The position numbers and the translations under genes were made by a program. Positions 37,001-49,684 of a stretch of 64,000 nt of DNA are shown here, piece after piece (the first letter of the stretch is position 1; the number at the start of each line of letters is the position of its first letter). The stretch is from Metopolophium dirhodum. Taxonomy: Eukaryota > Arthropoda > Insecta > Hemiptera > Aphididae. The stretch lies in contig NC_083560.1 in the NCBI RefSeq assembly GCF_019925205.1, forward strand, positions 32,844,270 to 32,908,269, given 5' to 3'. The notes beneath the pieces are model-generated. The model made no database searches and was not told the DNA's origin. It was given only the letters and a program-made list of their open reading frames with translations.

Positions 37001-40000
37001 TTATATTTTTTTCTGAATTATTAATTAACAAAAATAATTCGTCTCGATTTGTTTTGATTTCACCTAAATTTGTTAGAGCCAAATGTAGTTCATCTAAATT
37101 TGTAGGCAACTTTGGAATCATACTTGAAAGTGCATAGTGAATATTTTTTCTTATACTCATCGTGTCTGTAGTAGTTAAACTACTTATATCTCCTTCATGT
37201 AATTCTCGGTGTAAAATCTTACATGGCTTTTCAAACGGATCCTCCAAAGCTTTACGTTTTAATTTATTACTTACTTTTTGTCGAGTTAAAATATTGACAT
37301 CGTCTTTTTCGTGGCCATGATTTAATACACTAAAAATAATTTCACTATTTTCATTTAATTTAAAAAATGATTTACACATTGTGCATGCCCATCTTTGAAT
37401 ATTATTATTTAAATATTTTTGAAAATGAAATTTATAGCCATCAATTAAATATAGTTTTTATTTTTTTCGCTTAACATAACACTAATTTCCAATTTTTTTT
37501 TTTGTCGTTAGATGGGTCTGATTGCTAACTATTAACTGATTGTCGAAAATTACAAACGACTTTGTAGGACAGTATGGACTGGATTGTAGGACTTGAATTT
37601 TGTTTATGTGAGTTGTAGTACATTGATCTCAGACCAAGAAGGCATATAGAGTTAAGGGACAAATGATTTGTTTATATAACATTAATGAACACTTCCAGTT
37701 CAGTGAAGTTTGACGATTAATTAGTGTATATAGTTTTTAAACTTTGGTATCCTTGCTGTAATTTAGAAAATATGTGAGGATTCCAGGTAAGATTTTTTTA
37801 TCTTATATCACTCCATGATATTTAATATTATGAGACCAAGCTATATTTTCTCCATTGAATTTAGAGTAATGCAGTTTTTGAGTCTATGTTGAGTGAAAAG
37901 AACTGCTGCGCTTTTAGATGAGTTGATGACAATTTTATAACTTTGCGCTCATTTTTTAATTTCGTTTTGATGAGTGGATGTTTTCTGTTACCTTTTCTAT
38001 TTTATCAGTACTAGAATATATGACACTATCGTCCGTGTATAGACCTATTTCTGTGTTCGTTGTTGTGGGGAAGTCGGATATGTATAAGTTGAAGAGTTTT
38101 TTAGATATTTTAGAACCTTTTAGTACACCTGCATCAATTTTTTTAATACGTGAATTAGTATAAACATTTTAATAGAAAAACTACTCATTTGATTTTTAAA
38201 TTACGTACATCAATATTTTCAAAAAATGATTCACTAAATAAATAATATAGTAAAAAGGGTGGTTCTCATTTGAAAACAGAAATTTGTATCGCGACAAGAT
38301 ACACTTAAAGTATTATGAAAAATTCAAGAACTTGAAAATATAGTCTTTAATGGCTTTATATTTAACTAGCTGTCTTGCCTTTATTTGTACAATATTTATA
38401 TGCCATATTTTTTTCTAATTAATTATAATATAGCCAATCTCGCACATTTCGTTACCTGTAAAAAAAAACGTCAAAATTCTGTCAAAATTGTAATTGTTCA
38501 AGTTTAAATATTACTATAACTAATATGCATATGTGGTCACACTGATTTATTAGTTTAAGGGTATGAGCGATGAGTCGAGCGGATACCTATTGCTTCCTAA
38601 AATACATAGAAGTGTCATTGCGCCAACATGTGTATCGCTTTAATAATAATTATTATTAAAACCAATAGCAACCATTTACAAACAAACATTTCCATCGTAA
38701 ATTTCAAAATCACTTATTTACAAAACCTCCCCGGGTTGGACCTCTAATTTAGCCTTTTAAATTAGTCTATGTTACTCAGGGACAATGTAGCATTCTAATG
38801 GTGAAAGAATTTTTGAAATATGTCCAGTGGTTTTTGAGTTTATTCTTTACAAAAATCCAAATGTTTCCTTTTTATAATATAAGTACACATAATTGTAATA
38901 TAAGATTTTGAACAAATATATTATTAAATGAAAAAAAAGGGAGTTAAAATGCTTGGTGATCTTTTATATATTTTTATAATTTTTATTTTAAAATCTTAAT
39001 GACATAATATGGAAAGAGTAATGGATAATATTTATGAACAATTATATATTATAAAAATGAGTATTTAGTTAGGAAATATGTTAACCACTTTGTTAAAATA
39101 CTTATTAATGTTTACAGGCTACTTTAGATCAATTAAGTGAAGAATTAGCTAATGATTATACTAAGAAATTAAATTCCTCAGAAGGTTTTAAAGAAAGTAT
39201 TGCAATGCGTAGCCAACTTCCAGTATTTAAAAAAAAAAAATGATATATTAGATGTAATAAGAAAAAAACTCAATAGTTATTATTCAAGGTAGTACTGGTT
39301 GTGGTAAAACTACTCAGGTTAGTTATGATTTATATTGGAAAATTTTTTGTTTTAATGTATTTTACTCTTACCTATTCATAATTTGATAATTTAGGTTTGT
39401 CAATTTATACTTGATGAGTACCTGAAAAATTACCAAGGGGCTTACTGTAATATAATTTGTACGCAACCAAGAAAAGTATCAGCCATCTCTATCGCTCATA
39501 GAGTGGCTTTTGAAAGAAAAGAAGATATAGGTTTAAGTGTTGGTTATAGCGTTAGATTTGATAGCATATTTCCGAGACCTACTGGGGCAATTTTGTTCTG
39601 TACAGTTGGTAAATATTTTTGTTCTTAAATCTTAATATTTTTATATTAAAGTATTGATCCCCAATTAAAACAAAAATTGCATAGGTGTATTATTACGTAA
39701 ATTGGAATATGGTATGCGTGGTATATCACATGTAATTGTTGATGAAATACACGAACGTGGTGTAAATAGTGATTTCCTCATGGTTGTACTCAAAGATATG
39801 GTATATAACTATCCTGACCTAAGAGTTATTTTTATGTCGGCCACCATAAATACTGCTATGTTTTCTAAATACTTTAATTGTTGTCCAGTCATTGATGTAG
39901 AAGGGAGATGCTATCCTGTGAAAGGTAAATTACTCATTTATGATATCGATTGAAAATATTATTTATATCTATTTAATTTTCAGAATATTTTCTCGAAGAC

Positions 40001-43000
40001 ATTGTTCAAGTGTTAAACTATCAGCCAACTCCAGATATCAAAAAACATAAGAATAAAGATAACTATGAAGAATATGTCATTGATGCACAAGATCATGAGG
40101 AAAATTGTAATTTACTTGTTTCTGATGACTATCCTCCTGAAGTTAAATCTAGAGTGGCCTTGATTAGTGAAAAAGATGTTGATTTTGAAATTATTGAAGC
40201 GAGTATTTTTCGAATATGAGCTAACAATAACAGTTATAATAATAGTTAAATATAATTCATGTTCTAGGCATTATTAACGCACATTGAAGTAGAGATGAAC
40301 ACACCTGGAGCAGTTCTAATATTTTTACCCGGTTGGAATTTAATTTTTGCACTCCAAAAATATTTAACTGAGAATCAATTTTTTGGTCTGTGAAATTATA
40401 TTTACTTTCAATATAGAATACTTATCTTTTTCTTTTTTAGCATCTTCAAAATTTTGTATACTACCACTCCATTCACAACTTCCATGTTCAGATCAACATA
40501 GAGTTTTTGAACCTGTACCGTCTGGAGTACGAAAGGTAAAATTATGAACATTGTATAATACCTATATTGAATGTTTACAATTTTTATATTTTTATTGTAT
40601 TATGACTGTTTTTATGATATGAGTTCTTATTATGACTGTCATCATGATAAGAAATAATAAGTTAATTTTTTTATGAAGTATAGTATTGTTCCTAAAAATT
40701 CTGAAAATACATTTAAGAATTAAATGTTATCTGGTTCTATATCCGAAATCTATAAGTTAAATTTGTCGTATAGATGTTATACCTCTATTTAACTAATAAA
40801 AGCACTTAAGAGTTAAAATAAAGCAAAAAACTTTTAAGAATCTTAATAAAAGAACATTTAAAAAAAAAATCCAATATTCGATTTACTTTTATACATATTA
40901 GATGCTATTATTACTACAGGTTAGTTAGTTAAAATTCTGAATTATGTTGTTAATTGGTTATATTATTGATACAGCTAATTAATATTTTATTTTATGTGCT
41001 TATAATTAGTTATTAATGTAGGATAGTTAGGATTGTCGAATTTTATTCAACTTAAAATTGCTAAAATTTGTTTATATAATTTGTATGGGAAAAATCTTAC
41101 CATTCCCCCACTGTCAAGTGTCAACCACCAGTTTGAACAGTTTTTCATAACTGGAATACCACACACTGTGGTCAGCACTTTACAGCATACAAATATGCTT
41201 CTAAGTTCTAATGCCAAAGCTATAAATAAATAAACTTAACTTAATGTTACTAATTAGAATGAATATCTGACAAAATTATCAATTTAACAATGAATGATAA
41301 GTGATAGTCAACATTTTTTTGTGAGAGATTATTGATCAATAATTGTAGGCACTGAGCTAGTGAAATAATTTAAAAATAGATTATGTTAGTTTATTCAAGT
41401 AATCAACTTGATTATTTTATCATTTATCAAAACAATATTATTTCTCTTCTAGAAAAGTTTAGTTAAAGACAAAATGTTAACATAAATTATAGAAGTTTAA
41501 CCCTGGGACAATTGGCCTTTTCAAAACTTTATTGGGACACCGGGAAGCTATATTCAAAACCGGTAAAATCCCTGCTAACCGGGACATATTGTAACCCTAC
41601 GAATAGTAATTAGTAACAAACTATATTAGCTACTTAGTATAAATCAAATATACAGCTGATATAGTTTTATATTAGCCCAATGGAACAATTTCAAAAGCAA
41701 ACCACTGAAATTTTAGTTATAAATAATCTAATTCTTTTTAAAAAATCAAATACTTTTCAGGTGATTTTATCTACAAATATAGCCGAAACTTCAATAACTA
41801 TTGATGATGTAGTATTTGTAATTAATTATGGCAAAGCAAAGATAAAATTCTTTACTTCGCATAATAATATGACTCATTACGCAACGGTTTGGGCGTCAAA
41901 GACAAACATGCAGCAAAGAAAAGGCAGAGCAGGCCGTGTTAGAGATGGTTTCTGTTTTCACTTATGCACAAAGGTAATCAAAGATAATTATAATAGAAAA
42001 AAAAACAATGAATTTAAATTTTGAAATAAATAAATTTAGTATTGGTTTATAATAAATGTATTTAATATATCCAAAGCATGACCTATAATGATTGAATACA
42101 ATTTGAAATTTAATAAAATTATATTTTGCAATATAATAATAATTATTTTTAATAACATATTTAATTTGATTCATTTAATAGCATACGAGTACTGGTATTT
42201 TTCATTATTAATACTTTATATGGTTTTTATTTTAAATACTACATTTTGAAGGCACGTTATGATAAAATGGATGATCACATAACACCAGAAATGTTCCGTT
42301 CACCTTTACATGAAATAGCTTTATCTATTAAATTGTTAAGACTTGGAGATATTGGACAATTTCTGAGCAAGGCTATTGAACCTCCACCTATTGACGCTGT
42401 AATTGAAGCCCTAGTGATGCTCAAAGGTAAAATGCTGCTACTGTGATATTCAAATAAATAAGAAGAAAATTATTGGTTCTTAAATGTAAACTATATTAAT
42501 CGATGAAACAAATAATGTTGTTTTACTGGCTAGTTATGTTTCTAGCATATACTTTTAACTAATAAACTGTGGAGATCTACATTGAGTTGAATAGTGTATT
42601 TTTTCAATTTGGTTTGCCAACATTATAAATTATATTGGAGAACTGTATTTTATTTGAATATCTTATTTGAATTACTTAAAATATTACCATGTTTTTATTT
42701 TATTCTTTAATCATGAACATGGTATATATACGTGGTTATTAACTAATATTAGAGTTTACATTAGATTAACATTGTTACTTACAACCCTCATTAATAATTA
42801 AATGTTTCTCTAGTTTATTCTTTAGTGAAAATTTTATTTTATTAAAAATAATTCTATAAATAGTTTTAAACTCTACTGAATTTTTTTTTAGTTTTATCTT
42901 TTAAATTCTAATTTAAATGTTTTACTGCATTAATTTTTTTAAATATGTTATTATTGTTCTATTTATGTACTATTTTTTTATGTTCAAACATTTTAGAGAT

Positions 43001-46000
43001 GAAATGTCTTGGAATAAATGAAGAGTTAACACCACTTGGTCATATTTTAGCAAAATTACCAATTGAGCCTCATATTGGTCGCATGATGGTGTTGGGAAAT
43101 ATCTTAATGTTAGGTGACGCTTCAGCTATTATAGCTGCTATATGTTCAAACATGACAGATATATTTGTATTCGGTAATTCATTTTATATAATAATTATAT
43201 AAAATCATTTGTTTCAAATCAATATTTTTTCATATTTATATGTTTTTAGATCATAAAATGACACCATCACAGCGTGCTTTCTCTGGTAACCGCTGTTCTG
43301 ATCATTTGGCTCTACTAAATGCTTTTCATGAATGGCAATCTTTGGCCTATTGTGATATTAATCCAACAGAATACTGTGAACGTAATATGTTGTCGCAACC
43401 ATCATTGACTACAATAGCAGATACTATGGTACACACTTATATTCAAAGTTATTTGTAATATTTAAAACAATAATTGTACATTTATAATATTAAAAATTCA
43501 TTGTCTTATCAGGAACAATTGAAAGACCTATTTATCAAAATTGGATTTCCTGAAATATGTTTTGAAAAGCAGAGATTTGATTTTGGAAAAACCGAAATGC
43601 ACGACGAACCATTATTAGATGTAGTATCTGCCATTTTAACAATGGGATTTTATCCTAATGTGTGTTATCATAAAGAAAAACGGAAGGTTACATTTTAGTT
43701 TTATATATTTATAAACAAATATTTAATCATTAAAATGATAAAAATGTAACAGTTTTGGACAGTGGCGCCCAAGATATATTTTTCAGGTGCAGTGAGAAAT
43801 AATTTTACCCTCCCACCCACCCCCTCACAAACTCAAAAATCATATTATTTTATACATTTTATCATATTTTATTGATAATATTAGTAAATATTAAGGTATC
43901 AACCAATATAATCTGTGATTAATAATGAATAATAATGAAGTTGATTGTTTTATGTTATTAAACCCACCCACCCCTTATTTTCAAGGTGTAGCGACCGCTA
44001 CACCTAGTAATAGGGTTGGGCGCTACTGGTTTTGGAACTGGAAATTATAAAAAAAAAACTTTGTCACATTTATTTGAAAGCTTGTTGGACTAGTAATTTA
44101 ATATTGGAAGACACCAGATTGTGACTCTTATTCATATTGACACATGCATCCTTCCGATAGCTTTTCACTTTGATGATTGTGTTTTAAAGACTGCACATAA
44201 CTGGTGTGTTTTTTATTTAGAATTTTATTGAGTTTAGAGTCATACATTTTGTTGGAATTTTAATGAAGAACAAAATATGTTAAGCATATTTCATAGTCAC
44301 ATTTTTATTCTAATGTAATAAACAGTAACTTAAATGTATTGTTATATTTTTAATTGTATTTACATTGCAAATAATATATGACTATGCACGGCAAATACTA
44401 AATATTGATTTTATTCCAATGAGATTACTACTTCGGTCTGATTGATGATCATTTGATAATGTGGATATTACATCTAATTAAATATATTAATATGTAATTC
44501 TGTGTTTATATATATAGGTATACACAACAGAAGGAAAGGCTGCACTTATTCATAAGACATCTGTTAATTGTAATAATGTCATGGCCGGTTCTTTCCAATC
44601 ACCATTCTTTGTATTTGCAGAGAAAGTAAGATACAGCTTATTTTAGTCTAAATTAATCTTGTTAAGTTAAAATTGTATGGAAATAAGACTTTTTTTTTAT
44701 GTTTGAGCCATTACGTGGTAGCCGCATGTTTATCACATTACCTGGACCCCATGCAGTATCGTTTATTTATAATTACACATCATATGGTTCCGGCTCGCAT
44801 GACCGTAGAATGCCTTCCTCAGCTAGGCTGGTGCGCATGCTACAAGCTCCATGATCCCTTACATAGTTTACATTAGCGTAGCCACATAGGACGGCCGAGA
44901 CATGCCCCTGACTGTCCCTTTACATAATTGTTTGATTATATGTTTCATTCGGTGTCTTCTCAGACTAGCCAAGTCAGCCGTCCTAGATTTCTCGTCCTGT
45001 TCTAGAGCGGGTCTAGGGCGCCGCTCTCGAATCTCGTTCTATGAATCAGTTGTTTGCAGCGTCTGTCGCTTGGCAAGCCATTTCTTCGACTTTCTTGAGA
45101 GTCAGAATCTCTTCTACCATTTTGTAGAAGAGTGAATGTCTCTTCTGTCTAGTCCGTTGGTAGGTCCTAGAAGAGAGGGCCGCACAGGATGTTCTTAATG
45201 TCAGTGGCCTCGGTAGGGCAGCCCAGGCAAGCGCGCAGTTCGTCTTGTAGGCCATCCCAGTTCGGGCAGTGGAAGATGATGTGTTCTGAGCCACACTGGC
45301 AGTACATGCAGCGGGGACTGGAGGCCCTGCCTATGCGGCGCGGATACCACTGAAAGAACCCGTGTCCAGTTAGCGCCTGCGTCATGTGGTAGGACCAAGG
45401 ATCTTAGAGGTTGTCCTATTCTCCCATCTTGTGATGTTTGGAATAAGACGACGGGTCCATGACGCCTTGGTGATTTCTGTCCATTTCCTTCGTCATTTGG
45501 CGATGGTGACCATCCTCTCCTCTTTCTTGATATTCCATCTCGTAATTGGGGAGTCGCCCAATGCAGGATGACACTAAGACCTAATAAATTGCAATCCTAC
45601 AAAATAATGCTTAAAAGTAGTAAGGAATTTTTCAGCTATTGAAATTAATAATTATGGTATGGTTTGAACTTAACAATTTAAGTGCCCAAAATTCTAAATG
45701 TTAATAATTTATGTAGTACTATTAGAAGTATAGAATATGTATAAAATAATATTTTTTTTAATACAATTTTTTTTTAGGTACGTACTAGAGTTGTATTTTG
45801 CAAGCAAATGACCATGGTAACTCCCATTCATCTTCTATTGTTTGGTGCTCGCAAGATTGAATATACTGAAGAATTAGTCCAATTAGATAATTGGTATGTA
45901 GTGGTTGTCAACTTAAAAAGGGAATCAAATATCTAAAGAAGTTAAAAAAAATATTTTTTTTCAATTTCTTTGAATAAAATATTGTGTTTAGTATTATAAA

Positions 46001-47280
46001 TTTATATTAAAATGTGATATTATTTAACAAAACTATAAATCAACTTATATTTTATAGGATAACTTTAAAAATGGATGTAACAGCTGCTTCTGCAATTGTA
46101 GCTTTAAGACCAGCTATTGAAAGTTTAATTGTACATGCATCTGAAGAACCAGAATCTATTGCAATGTTAAGTGAAACAGATATTAAACTTATAAATGTTC
46201 TAAAAGAACTATGTAATTTTAACTGTGGTAGATACAATCTTTCTCCAGTATCGTTTGTTCAAGAGTAAGTAATTTTTTTTTTTTAAATTTATTAATCAAA
46301 TAAATGTGTACTTACAATTTTTTTTTAATATTACAAATATAGACCAAATTACAGAAGACAGTTCAACCAAACATTTAATGAGAGTGGTGATGCTTCAGAT
46401 GATAAATTTCAACATATCAATCATTCATACCCTAGTTATAATAGTTTTCAAAGAAGTGGTAGAGGAAGGTATAATCAAGGAATAGGTTACCACAGAAGTT
46501 CTTTGTCACTTTGTGATGAATACAATCAAAGAAGTTATTATGGTGGTGGTCGCTCTGTAAGAGGTATGCTACATTTTAAGATTTTTTTAATTTTAATTAG
46601 GTTATATAAAATGTTTCACTTATACATTTAAATACATTTTTTATATATTTATTTCTTCTAGTTAAATTATAAACTGTTTTTATTAAATACATTTTTTTAA
46701 TATTTAAAGCAATTAAAATACATTTAGTTTAAATTACTGGACTTGAATGTGTAGTACGTACTTTTGACAATATTTATTTATAATATTATACTATATAGGC
46801 CATGGGGGTGTCAGCTATCGCATGATTAGGTGTTTTGAATTTCAAATATATTATTCAACCACCATACATGATTGCAGTGTGCACTGTGCAGACATTATTG
46901 ACAGGGCTTAAGTTTTTAAATGTATACTTTAAGTTTTGTTTTAATATTTTTTTTGGTTGTTTTAACCACTCTACATATACTATTAAAGGCACATATTATT
47001 ATAAACCAAATAATTTTCAAAATAAAAATTTTGTCATACTATAAGCAACTAGTACTCACTAGTCATATTATTATGTATGCTGTTATACCAATAATCTTTA
47101 AAATATAATGTAATATAAATTATACATTTATACATAACAATTAAACAATATTATTATAAAATTATGCTTGTATCTAATTTAATTCTAAGAAATAATAATC
47201 TAAGGTATACTTTTTATTTATTTTTAGGACAAGGTTTCAGAAGTTATAGCGGCGAAAAAGGCTTTAAAAGAAGTTTCTGA
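31096..47280 (+). CDS. MLE/DHX9-family DExH RNA helicase with triplicated dsRNA-binding block
   Basis: MLE/DHX9 proteins unwind RNA in the nucleus; fly MLE acts with roX RNA in dosage compensation. Exons: 31096-31174, 31427-31593, 31659-31847, 31916-32111, 32364-32530, 32596-32784, 32853-33048, 33301-33467, 33533-33667, 33734-33868, 34113-34159, 34239-34457 (end uncertain), 34822-34991, 39118-39317, 39395-39608, 39685-39924, 39984-40198, 40268-40385, 40441-40535, 41761-41973, 42252-42426, 42997-43173, 43250-43428, 43513-43686, 44518-44625, 45778-45893, 46058-46264, 46343-46563, 47228-47280. Order: dsRBD-I plus linker three times, dsRBD-II (TARESGLNKQSASK), helicase motifs GSTGCGKTTQ, TQPRK, DEIH, SAT, TNIAETSITI and QRKGRAGR, the HA2/OB region, then a short Arg/Gly/Tyr-rich tail. 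Five single-base breaks: one extra A in each of the runs at 33745-33748, 34283-34286, 39229-39240 and 39262-39268, and one G short at the 34991 donor. Setting them aside gives 1585 residues. No nonsense substitution or missing domain was seen, so recent decay or assembly error is likelier than an old pseudogene. Confidence 0.9.
31099..33868 (+). repeat. Tandem triplication of the dsRBD-I/linker exons
   Basis: Three units begin at about 31099, 32039 and 32975. Each has a piece reading NPKxFLHEWCAKNNLEPQF, a 167-bp dsRBD exon and two linker exons. At both internal junctions the end of the linker exon (DYKYS) is fused directly, in frame, to the former first exon, giving 196-bp exons at 31916-32111 and 32853-33048. 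Exon sizes 167+189+196 make 552 bp, so each added unit contributes 184 residues without a frame change. The third unit lacks 54 bp in its first linker exon and is closest to other family members (NMLGEAYRP, HGGWTIDNAKSRLN). Confidence 0.92.
34488..34772. mobile_element. hAT-type MITE with perfect 8-bp duplication GTTAAGAC, in a helicase intron
   Basis: CTTAGATCATATATTATGGA at the left end is inverted at the right (TCCATATTATATGATCTAAG) with one mismatch. GTTAAGAC flanks both sides (34480-34487, 34773-34780). Without it the intron after exon 12 would be under 80 bp. The element sits about 30 bp past the proposed donor. Confidence 0.88.
35724..37440 (-). mobile_element. MULE-type transposon fragment with FLYWCH-like finger
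   Basis: On the minus strand, 37440-37310 encodes a FLYWCH-like zinc finger (FHFQKYLNNNIQRWACTMCK, later LNHGHEKDD). A linker follows, then the start of the MULE transposase with the catalytic IDGTFKSCPKPFYQLF, and further on VVCKGCRFHLGQTMWRKIQS and RTTNTCESFHSKLNSMFYSS. At least two frameshifts break the frame (near 36940 and 36690). At the left edge, GAATTGCGTGCGAA occurs twice with a third degenerate copy (about 35728-35800), probably subterminal repeats of the element's end. The opposite end was not found. Inactive. Confidence 0.8.
37740..38165 (-). mobile_element. Decayed Jockey/R1-like reverse transcriptase fragment
   Basis: The minus strand reads GVLKGSKISKKLFNLYISDF followed by GLYTDDSVIYSS, matching the palm region of non-LTR reverse transcriptases (usual YADD is YTDD here), then KIVINSSKSAAVLFTQ in a shifted frame. 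Frames are broken and both ends are missing. It lies inside a helicase intron, in antisense orientation. Confidence 0.65.
41027..41605. mobile_element. TIR element related to 10801-11338 (copy 2, diverged)
   Basis: Left end TTAGGATTGTC and right end TTGTAACCCTA are degenerate forms of the TTAGAGTTGCCA inverted ends of copy 1. Internal blocks align between the copies. No coding sequence; it occupies part of the helicase intron 40536-41760. Confidence 0.5.
44690..45574 (-). mobile_element. 5'-truncated non-LTR retrotransposon (R1/Jockey-like) with target duplication
   Basis: GC-rich insertion in a helicase intron. TAAGAC flanks both sides (44684-44689, 45575-45580), and a run of T next to the left copy marks the poly-A tail of a minus-strand element. 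The coding remnant is the C-terminus: LTGHGFFQWYPRRIGRASSP, then a CCHC pattern C-x2-C-x6-H-x4-C (CMYCQCGSEHIIFHC), followed in another frame by YKMVEEILTLKKVEEMA. It is frameshifted and 5'-truncated, hence dead on arrival or soon after. Confidence 0.82.
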
Positions 47281-49684
47281 ACCTGGCGGCTGTACAACAA
47301 ATGTTTTTATTTATCTATATAATTATGATAGCTTTTTTTATTTTTTCATTTTAACTAATAATGTATTCATTCTCAATGTAGATAATAATTGTCTATCTAT
47401 TTATACAACAAAAACAAATTAAAATTATTTTATCATTATAGTCATTTTTATTATTATACATTTTAATGTCCATTAAATCTAATCATAACTTTTACTGCCA
47501 TTTTACAATGCTTTCTTTTGTTCTTGCAAGTATCTGAAACATTAATTAAAATACAACCATTCACCTAATTTGTTTAATGCACTAAACAATAATTTATATT
47601 ATTGTGTCCAAATTTAGAGAATCTAATAAATAGTTTTAAATTAATGCAAACTTTCATATTTTTTCATTGGCTTCTAATAGTAACAATATGATAAAATCAA
47701 TAACAAGTAAAAATGTGAACTTATAATCTTTTTTAGAGTCTACAAGCAGTGACGTATCTAGAATTTTCCAAATAGTGGGAGGCACACATTCGATTAAACT
47801 ATAATACATCATTACATAAATAATAAAAATCAATTACTAATATTAACCATCAATTTCATACGTTCAATGATGTTGGGAGAGGGCATGGCCCCTAGGTCTT
47901 TCCCTGGATATGTCACTGCCTACAAGCTGCAAATAAGAATAATTATATTTGATAATCCATCAAAAATAAGAGTTGTTATTAAGTGTACTTTATAAGATTG
48001 TTTTAGATTCTGAGCAGAGCATATGAATGTATTGGTTCTACAATGATGTGTTTTTTTTTTCTGTCCGTCAGCAACATTTTGGATAGTAAGCATGCTTCAT
48101 TTTTGAGATCGGCATCTTTTCTGATATACAAGTGTACCCAGTGCCGCATTTAGACATTGTGCACCCCGGTGCAAAAAAAATTGACGCCCCTAAGCCCCGG
48201 TGAAAAAAATTTGCTCCCCCTTAAGGGGCCTAACCACGGAAAATATTTGAGATAGATCTTCATTATCCTTTTAAATTTTGAGCAAAGAAAAGAATATTTG
48301 TTTTACAATGTGTGCTTTTTTTTCAAAAATATTGTTTAGTAATTGCTTGATCCTCTCTCCACAAAGATTCATTTGAATTTATGGGACATAAACCTTGCTT
48401 ATAATTCATCATAATGGTTGTTTTTTTTTTTAATATATTGAAGTAGGTACTTCATGAATAAATAAAATAAAATTACATAAAACTGCAAATTAATATTTTA
48501 TATTTTTTTGTGTATAGTATTTTATAAAAATAATGTAACTATATAATATAATATTTACATTTTTCTTCTACTCTGTAGTGTTGCAAATTCTTGAATTACT
48601 TGGTTTAAGATTTTACATATTTTAAACTATTTATTTTTGGAAATTTTGATTAGGTTAGGTTAACTCTACATAGGTAGTTATAACTTAAATTGTAACTTTT
48701 AAAAACCAAAATCGAAATCAGATTCTCGAAAACAGATTTTTCGTAAAAATTCCCGTTTTTTCTTAATATTTCGTTTGTTTTTCACGTCGCTTTTGAAAAT
48801 TACTGGGAAATTTTTACTTTTGACCCCTCAAAGTACCAACTAGATTCAGTTTTCTATCAGAAAGTAAATCCAAGCACTTTCACTGTCCTAAAAGGTAATG
48901 ACAGACACAAAAAAAAAATTTAAAAAAAAAACATACATCAATACATTTAACTTAACTCTAGAACCTTATACCTAAGACTATCGTTTTTTTACTTTGTTTT
49001 TTCTTGACTGTAGGCCACCATTTGGTGTCCCCTGCTATATAAATAGTTTAAACTATAAAGTATGTAGATATGATAAAAACACTTCAAAATTCATGACAAA
49101 TTGTCTAAATGCTTTTATAGAATCAACTGGACATCTTATGTGTTTGATTTCCATATAGAGTAAAGGAAAATTAAATTACCAACCTAAAGATGTACTAATA
49201 GTCTGTCATAAAGCTGAAAAAGGAATTTGATGTTACCACTCAACATACTTCACTACAACTAAAAATAAAATGTATTTAGTAAATAAAATAAACACAAATG
49301 TTGAAATGTACATAAATCAAATAACCAAATATTTTGAAAATCAATCAAAATTTTTAAATCGTCTCATTGCAACAAACTTAATTGTTTAAAAATATATAAA
49401 TATACGTATATTACATACGTATAATACACGGATATACGTTTTATACTGACTACGATAATACTGTATACCTACAACTAGTGTTGTACATTAAATAGATAAG
49501 AAGATACATGCAAAAAAATATATTCACTAACTTCTAACAGATAATTTTTTAATAAATGAAATCAAACATAATACGGTATAATTTAGAATATTTATTTTAT
49601 GATAAAACAAATATATAGCTATTATTATCGTTTACAATCAAATCTTATTTAAATCATATCATTAATATACATTTATTGATTCAC
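47281..49684. other. Intergenic stretch with repeat fragments
   Basis: ATTAAA at about 47418 is a candidate poly-A signal for the helicase. 48005-48140 (plus) and 48690-48950 (minus) are fragments of the unclassified repeat family, separated by a G/C-rich patch starting CAGTGCCGCATTTAGAC that looks like a hAT-type terminus. Nothing else is supported. Confidence 0.5.
47747..47918. mobile_element. hAT-type MITE, near-perfect 8-bp target duplication
   Basis: CAGTGACGTATCTAG is inverted at the right end (CTGGATATGTCACTG) with two mismatches. Flanks TCTACAAG and CCTACAAG agree at seven of eight bases. Same terminus type as the element at 26575. No coding sequence. Confidence 0.8.

Larger units (their letters stand above)
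34992..39117 (+). other. Large helicase intron, 4.1 kb
   Basis: Interior of the gene between the pre-helicase exon and the Walker A exon. It holds the MULE fragment, a Jockey-like fragment and unassigned AT-rich sequence; the stretches 34992-35720 and 38170-39117 show nothing else. Confidence 0.7.

Noticed and set aside
44673..45571. Plus-strand frames inside the 44.7-45.6 kb block
   Set aside because: The real coding sense is minus (LINE C-terminus with a CCHC pattern); the plus frames are its shadow.
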